From: JAXGXJ01 sp050943595
Lineage (GTDB): Bacteria > Actinomycetota > Thermoleophilia > RBG-16-64-13
Reading direction: 5' to 3'
Assembly (NCBI GenBank): GCA_050943595.1
Contig: JBMNPM010000021.1
Location: forward strand, 1-19,478
DNA: 19,478 nt
This document shows, one piece after another, positions 15,862-19,478 of the stretch (its first letter is position 1; each line of letters opens with the position of its first letter). A program made the translations under genes and the position numbers. Under the pieces are notes generated by a model. The model was not told the origin of the DNA, searched no databases, and saw nothing but the letters and a program-made list of their open reading frames with translations.

Positions 15862-17051
15862 GCTAGCCCCTTTTTCCAGCGAACGTCACCTGAGTACTCT
15901 TCAGTCCGTTCTGCCGCCTCTGCCCCGACACCGGTTATAGCTAACAGCGCCAAGCTGAACCACAGTGAGTAGTGTGCTGTGAAATTCCCGACCATACAGA
16001 TGCCGAGCGTCACCACCAATACCACTGAGCGAAGACTGGTTTGACGATCTCTAGAACGAAGAACGGGCACTGTGGCAGCCACGAAGGCAGCGATCAGAAG
16101 GGCCAGACCGACCAGCCCCGTCTCCACCACACCCTCGATGAAGAGGTTGTGAGCAGCACGTGGGCGTCCGAGCGCTTCACCGACGGAGAAGGGAAAGGCT
16201 CCCGCGCCGACTCCAAAGAATGGGCTGTCGGCGAACTGCTCGGCGGCTGCCGACCATATGGTGGTACGACCCGTGAACGTATCCAACGAGGATGTCTCGG
16301 CCTGAAAAGTGATCCGCTCCAAATTCGGGGCAAGGTCCTGGCTCGCCGCAAAACTGTAGAAAGCCCCGATCAATACCGCCAGCAGGATCGCTACCCAGGC
16401 CAGGCGCGCCCAGATCCGCACATGTCGGAGCACGAAGAAGACTCCTGCTGCCGCCAGACAGATGATGATAAAACCGCCTCGCGAAGCCGTTAGAAGAACC
16501 GCAGAGAAAGCCACAGGGATGAAGACGATGTTCGTCCAGAGAACCGTATTGCGCGGCTGTGAGCCGACCACCAGCAGAGCCAGCGCAACTCCCATAGCCA
16601 GAAGATCGGCCCCGTCGTTGGCGTTGACATAAGTGGGCACATATCGATATGTGTCATTAGCCTCGCCGGTAAGGTAAGCGTGGATGATAATCCCACACAG
16701 AACAAAACAGCCCACGATGAATGCCTGAGCTACCAAGAGTCTCTCACCTTCGCTTCTACACAGCTCTGTAATCATCCAAACCATGCTAAGAGAAAGCAGC
16801 AAATATTTGACTCGCTCAAGAGTAGCTGTGGGATCGATGCTCCAGTAGTAGGTGGCCAACTGCCAACAGACGAGGGCGCCCAGCACGAAAAACAACGCAG
16901 GCGGCCTACGTATCCTTCTCTCCAGAATACACTTCATCAAAGTGCAGACGAGCGCGATTACCAAGAGAATTAAGGTCAACCTGTCAGTGGTACCTTCCCA
17001 GGAGATGGTAAAAGCAAAAAGCGCGAGCAAACCAAGACTTAGTTTGTGCAT
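15855..17051 (-). CDS. O-antigen ligase / Wzy-type polymerase membrane protein
   Basis: A 398-residue protein with about ten to twelve hydrophobic segments (for example 5-15, 25-40, 53-70, 105-127, 150-163, 173-188, 194-208, 216-235, 314-330, 342-358, 364-380). The O-antigen ligase domain (PF04932) is marked by LLTASRGGF (186-194), GRTTIWSAA (261-269) ahead of the periplasmic-loop element FFGVGAGAFPF (278-288), and AAHNLFIEGVVETGLVG (299-315). Members either polymerise repeat units (Wzy) or ligate glycan to an acceptor; sequence alone does not separate these. Position between the Wzz/BY-kinase and modification genes favours a polymerase. ATG 17051 follows the kinase gene by 21 bases with AGGGTGGTG just upstream. 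The C-terminus is charged and cytoplasmic-looking. Confidence 0.9.
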   Translation of the reverse strand: MHKLSLGLLALFAFTISWEGTTDRLTLILLVIALVCTLMKCILERRIRRPPALFFVLGALVCWQLATYYWSIDPTATLERVKYLLLSLSMVWMITELCRSEGERLLVAQAFIVGCFVLCGIIIHAYLTGEANDTYRYVPTYVNANDGADLLAMGVALALLVVGSQPRNTVLWTNIVFIPVAFSAVLLTASRGGFIIICLAAAGVFFVLRHVRIWARLAWVAILLAVLIGAFYSFAASQDLAPNLERITFQAETSSLDTFTGRTTIWSAAAEQFADSPFFGVGAGAFPFSVGEALGRPRAAHNLFIEGVVETGLVGLALLIAAFVAATVPVLRSRDRQTSLRSVVLVVTLGICMVGNFTAHYSLWFSLALLAITGVGAEAAERTEEYSGDVRWKKGLAC

Positions 17052-17072
17052 TTTGCACCACCCTGCCGGGCA

Positions 17073-18665
17073 TCAAGTCTCTGCATAGTAGCCGCTGTAG
17101 CGACGGTAGTACGAATTGGGTCGAGCAACCCCAGAGACCACAACACCCAATGGTTTAATCCCAACCTTGTCCAGTCCATCGCGAGTCTTTCTGGCTTCGT
17201 CGATCGTAGTTGAGCGAAGTCTGGTCACCAACACGACCCCGTCAACCTTTGTCGCCAACTCGAGCGCATCGGACACCAAGAGGAGTGGGGGGCCATCTAT
17301 TATCAGATAGTCACACAAGGCCCCAAGCTCGCGGAGAACATCCCCTGACACATCACTCGCCAACAGTTCAGCCGGATTCGGAGGTAAGGGACCGGCTGTG
17401 ATACACATAAGATCCTTGCTAAGCCTGGGAGTCTCAGCTGCTTTCGACCCAGACGTCGCTATATCGCGCGGCAAGAAAGCCTTCGTGTCCACAGTCTGGA
17501 TCACATCGGATATCCCGTGCGTCCCGGCCAGCAGGTTGCTGAACCCCGCCTCCCCCTTCAGACCCAAGTATTCCTGAAGCATCGGTCTGCGCAGGTCACC
17601 TTCGAGGATGATCACTCTGAATCCCGACATTGCGTATGTAAGGGCTAGGTTAATGGCGGTGACCGACTTTCCTTCCCCAGGAAGAGCGCTGGTCACGAAA
17701 ATAGATTTGATGGGGTGCGTCGCCTCAAAAAAGCGCAGGTTCGAGCGCAGCTTTCGATACGCCTCCAGAGCGGGAGAGCCGGCTTCCAAGAAACCGACCG
17801 GGAGGCTTGAGCGCTCTCCATTCTTGCCGCTCCACTTCCCTTTGGCTAGGGAGATGCTTGCAATGACAGGAAGGCCCAGCTCTCGTTCGATCGTCTCCTC
17901 GTCCTTGATCCGTCTATCAACAAAATGAAGCACAAAAGCAACAGCCAGACCGAGCGCCAAACCCAGAACGAGCGCAATTCCGGCGTCCAATTGTGTGCGC
18001 GGAGTAAATGCCTTTCCAGGAGGCGTGGCCTCTTGGGCCATCTCGAAACCACCGGTCTGCATGGACTCGAGCACCGTTAGCTCTTCGATCTTCTGCGCGA
18101 GAGTCCGTCCTCTAGCAGAACTCTGCTGCTCCGGAGTCATGGCATCGAACTGAGCCTGCACCTGTTCCCTGGCGCTCCGGAGCGTCGCTTTGTCGCTCTC
18201 CTGCCGCTGTAGGATGAACTGACGCGCAAACGCATTCGCAACTGCAGCAGCTTCGGAGGCGTTGGAGCTTACAGCGGAGATGTTTATGATGTCCGCTTCA
18301 GAGGCTGCACTCACGGTGACCATGCCCTTGAGCGCCTGCGACGAGCGCTCGGAATTGAGCTCGACCTTCACAGCGTTTGCCACGCGATCAAGCTTGACCA
18401 AGTCGGCTGCCGTGGTTAGCAGGCGCTTCTGGTCGTATATCTGGAATACCTGGGCGCCAAAGAGCGCCTTGTCAAGCGCCGCCGTCTGCAGAACCACTCT
18501 CGAGGTGGCCCTGAACTGAGGCGTACTGAGCAGCGAGAGAGTCAGCGAGAGAATAACCGCCAGGAATGGCAACAAAACAATGATCCACTTGCGCTCCCTG
18601 ATCACACGCAGCGCTTGCGAGATACTAAGATCGCCGGAGCGGCTACCGGCTGAGTTCGGGCCCAT
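17073..18665 (-). CDS. Chain-length regulator fused to a BY-type tyrosine kinase (Wzz-CpsD/CapB-like)
   Basis: A 530-residue single-chain Wzz/BY-kinase. The N-terminal Wzz part has transmembrane helices at about 28-47 and 228-250 flanking an extracytoplasmic domain with helical stretches (140-210). It is short compared with proteobacterial Wzc. The kinase has Walker A ALPGEGKSVTAINLA (327-341), Walker A' VIILEGDLRRPML (351-363; LEGD where LIDAD is usual) and Walker B CDYLIIDGPP (451-460). The C-terminal tyrosine cluster, Tyr 519, 520, 523, 526 and 527, is the usual autophosphorylation tail. Proteins of this type control polymer length and export through cycles of phosphorylation and oligomerisation. 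It is the first gene of the leftward operon. ATG 18665 has AAAGGAG ending 12 bases upstream, a long spacing. Confidence 0.93.
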   Translation of the reverse strand: MGPNSAGSRSGDLSISQALRVIRERKWIIVLLPFLAVILSLTLSLLSTPQFRATSRVVLQTAALDKALFGAQVFQIYDQKRLLTTAADLVKLDRVANAVKVELNSERSSQALKGMVTVSAASEADIINISAVSSNASEAAAVANAFARQFILQRQESDKATLRSAREQVQAQFDAMTPEQQSSARGRTLAQKIEELTVLESMQTGGFEMAQEATPPGKAFTPRTQLDAGIALVLGLALGLAVAFVLHFVDRRIKDEETIERELGLPVIASISLAKGKWSGKNGERSSLPVGFLEAGSPALEAYRKLRSNLRFFEATHPIKSIFVTSALPGEGKSVTAINLALTYAMSGFRVIILEGDLRRPMLQEYLGLKGEAGFSNLLAGTHGISDVIQTVDTKAFLPRDIATSGSKAAETPRLSKDLMCITAGPLPPNPAELLASDVSGDVLRELGALCDYLIIDGPPLLLVSDALELATKVDGVVLVTRLRSTTIDEARKTRDGLDKVGIKPLGVVVSGVARPNSYYRRYSGYYAET

Positions 18666-18929
18666 CAGTGCTGCATTCTCCTTTTGACGGCTTGCGCATG
18701 GTAGATAATACTCTGTTGTGTCTTTACCTCCTACGAGATCTATCGCACCAACGGCCTCAGGACTTGAGCAAATGTGCTAGTAACGTCTCAGAGCGTGGCG
18801 TAAGAGTCACGATGTTCCGTAGGGTCTTCACAGCTTAGTCGTTAGTGGGCGGGAATAGCAACGACACGGGGACGCCTCCTTCGATCTCCGAGATTTCGAC
18901 TTGATAGATGTGAGCCGACGAATGCCGGC
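18666..18929 (-). other. Upstream region of the leftward operon; end of an unidentified short reading frame
   Basis: This gap should hold the promoter of the leftward operon. On the minus strand TATTAT (18706-18711) could be a -10, about 40 bases before the start codon, but the hexamer 17 bases further up (TAGGAG) is not a -35, so the call is weak. A minus-strand open run ending at TAA (18837-18835) reads KYMSRHSSAHIYQVEISEIE then GGVPVSLLFPPTND. It looks protein-like and may be the tail of a decayed gene, but I do not recognise it. No terminator hairpin with a T-run is visible between this operon and the riboswitch-controlled gene. Confidence 0.3.
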
Positions 18930-19042
18930 TCATGTATTTGCGAGCCACCGCAGGTCCTCTAGCTTGCAGGTAGAGATCCCTTTGACGTAGGTTCCGAGTA
19001 TCAGTAGAGAAGCCCTACTCAAGTTCACGCCCTGATCGTCCG
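18930..19042 (-). pseudogene. Probable fragment of an IS256/Mutator-type transposase
   Basis: The minus frame from 19040 reads LSRASLLILGTYVKGISTCK, then LEDLRWLANT and TGA (18932-18930). The YVKGIST-x-K/D core preceded by a Leu-rich helix resembles the region of IS256-type transposases with L..LYLxGIST(R/G). Only about 36 residues are present and there is no start or catalytic region, so this is at most a scrap. Its first 34 bases are repeated in inverted orientation at 1-34, as expected if copies of the same element once lay on both sides of the locus. Family assignment is tentative. Confidence 0.38.
19009..19042. repeat. Right arm of the 34-bp perfect inverted repeat (partner at 1-34)
   Basis: An exact reverse complement of 1-34; identity ends at 19008. 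It lies 30 bases before the riboswitch aptamer, so any promoter for the riboswitch transcript must lie in or very near it. The arms are 19 kb apart and bracket both polysaccharide operons. Confidence 0.93.
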
Positions 19043-19071
19043 ATACTTTCAGTAGTAACAGTCAGTTGGCC

Positions 19072-19155
19072 AGACGCGAAAAGGCAAACTCGCCGTGAGG
19101 CGGGGGCGCAAAGCCACGGGGCTCCCTAGCGGAGTCAGCCGGGTTGCCGAAGTCT
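19072..19155 (+). promoter_or_regulatory. Cyclic-di-GMP-I (GEMM-I) riboswitch aptamer
   Basis: The conserved GEMM-I elements occur in order: AAGGCAAAC (19081-19089), a P2 stem CGCC/GGCG closed by a GUGA (GNRA) tetraloop (19091-19102), GCGCAAAGCCACGGGGCU (19106-19123), then AGUCAGCCGGGUUGCCG (19133-19149). P1 can form between AGAC (19072-19075) and GUCU (19152-19155), extended by GGCAA with UUGCC. The P3 arm with its tetraloop receptor is present. The base matching Vc2 G20 appears to be G (19083), which predicts c-di-GMP rather than 3',3'-cGAMP as ligand. One departure from the usual GACGCAAAG is G for A in GGCGCAAAG. It lies 61 bases before the start codon of a secreted beta-helix protein. 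Class assignment rests on the consensus; ligand preference is inference. Confidence 0.94.
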
Positions 19156-19210
19156 CCAGACCGGTAGTCGGAGACCCTGCAACTTCTCGGGTCAGGCCCG
19201 GTTTGGAGGT
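19152..19210 (+). promoter_or_regulatory. Riboswitch expression platform: P1-competing hairpin and possible Shine-Dalgarno sequestration
   Basis: GUCUCC (19152-19157) can pair with GGAGAC (19170-19175), with a further GAC/GUC helix inside. The same GUCU is needed for aptamer P1, so the two helices exclude each other. There is no U-run after this hairpin, so it is not a standard terminator. Further on, CGGGU/GCCCG (19188-19200) forms a small hairpin, and ACUUCU (19182-19187) can pair with the Shine-Dalgarno GGAGGU (19205-19210). This suggests control of translation. Pairings were found by eye, without energy calculation. Confidence 0.5.
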
Positions 19211-19215
19211 AACTG

Positions 19216-19478
19216 ATGCAACACGTAATGCAGCACAACGTCTCTCCCGTACGTCCCCCATCAGTCTGGCGCCGTTGGTCTACCTACGCAATCGGAGCTG
19301 TAGTCCTAGCCGTGTTCGTCCTATCGATGGCCATGGCCTCTCCTGCCAACGCTGCAAGCATCAATGTGAGCACCTACGGAGCTAAGGGCGATGGGGTGAG
19401 CGACGACACTAGGGCGATCCAGGCGGCTATCAACGCAGCGGCTTCTTCGAAGGGAACTGTGACCTTCTCGGAAGGAAC
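19216..19478 (+). CDS. Secreted pectate-lyase-3-type beta-helix protein (partial, runs off the window)
   Basis: The first 87 codons are visible. GGAGG (19205-19209) sits six bases before ATG 19216; a second ATG at 19228 is possible. The N-terminus is a long signal peptide: basic residues around WRRWSTY (18-24), a hydrophobic core AIGAVVLAVFVLSMAMA (25-41), and a likely cleavage after SPANA (42-46). The mature part starts ASINVSTYGAKGDGVSDDTR (47-66) then AIQAAINAAA, the classic opening of right-handed beta-helix proteins of the Pectate_lyase_3/GH28-related type. Such proteins are polysaccharide lyases, hydrolases, epimerases or depolymerase-like proteins. The catalytic region lies outside the window, so activity is unknown. 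The riboswitch in its leader ties its production to c-di-GMP, and the EPS locus beside it suggests the cell's own polymer as a possible substrate (inference). Confidence 0.88.
   Translation, partial: MQHVMQHNVSPVRPPSVWRRWSTYAIGAVVLAVFVLSMAMASPANAASINVSTYGAKGDGVSDDTRAIQAAINAAASSKGTVTFSEG

Noticed and set aside
18666..18681. Three-codon leader frame (ATG CAG CAC TGA) before the Wzz/BY-kinase start, as a coupling peptide
   Set aside because: The GGAG lies only one base before that ATG, too close for use; the same site serves ATG 18665 with a long spacing.
1..19478. CRISPR array, tRNA or rRNA genes
   Set aside because: No regularly spaced short repeats, cloverleaf-like segments or rRNA signature sequences were seen on either strand.

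Overview
The window looks like a surface- or exopolysaccharide (EPS) biosynthesis locus from a moderately GC-rich bacterium. GTG and TTG starts are common, and the IS3/IS5-type transposase remnants resemble actinobacterial ones, so I lean towards an Actinomycetota-like genome. That is inference: no rRNA or other phylogenetic marker is present.

Layout. (1) 1-1241: one arm of a long-range inverted repeat, then a degraded IS5-type element with recognisable terminal inverted repeats. (2) 1613-10998, plus strand: a polysaccharide operon that has been eroded. It holds a GT4 glycosyltransferase, a shattered IS3 element, a second IS3 orfA fragment, the C-terminal scrap of a priming sugar transferase, an unrecognised protein next to a deacetylase-like protein, a broken GT4, an intact GT4, a polysaccharide deacetylase that seems to start at an ATT codon, and a FemAB/GNAT-like gene split by one in-frame TGA. 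(3) 11034-18665, minus strand: six intact, tightly packed and mostly overlapping genes, read in transcription order as a Wzz/BY-kinase fusion, a Wzy/O-antigen-ligase-type membrane protein, a polysaccharide pyruvyl transferase, an ABC exporter/flippase-type transporter, a GT2 and a GNAT-like transferase. The two operons converge at about 11.0 kb. (4) 18930-19478: a short probable IS256-type transposase fragment carrying the second arm of the inverted repeat, then a well-conserved cyclic-di-GMP-I (GEMM-I) riboswitch aptamer. The aptamer leads into a secreted pectate-lyase-3-type beta-helix protein that runs off the end of the window.

How it fits together (inference from families). Glycosyltransferases would build a repeat unit on a lipid carrier. 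Deacetylase, pyruvyl transferase and GNAT-like enzymes would decorate it. The ABC transporter may flip or export it, the Wzy-like protein polymerise or ligate it, and the Wzz/BY-kinase control chain length. The beta-helix protein next door is a candidate for acting on the polymer outside the cell, under c-di-GMP control. The plus-strand operon has lost several genes while the minus-strand operon is intact, so the polymer made today probably differs from the ancestral one. No intact priming sugar transferase is visible in this window.
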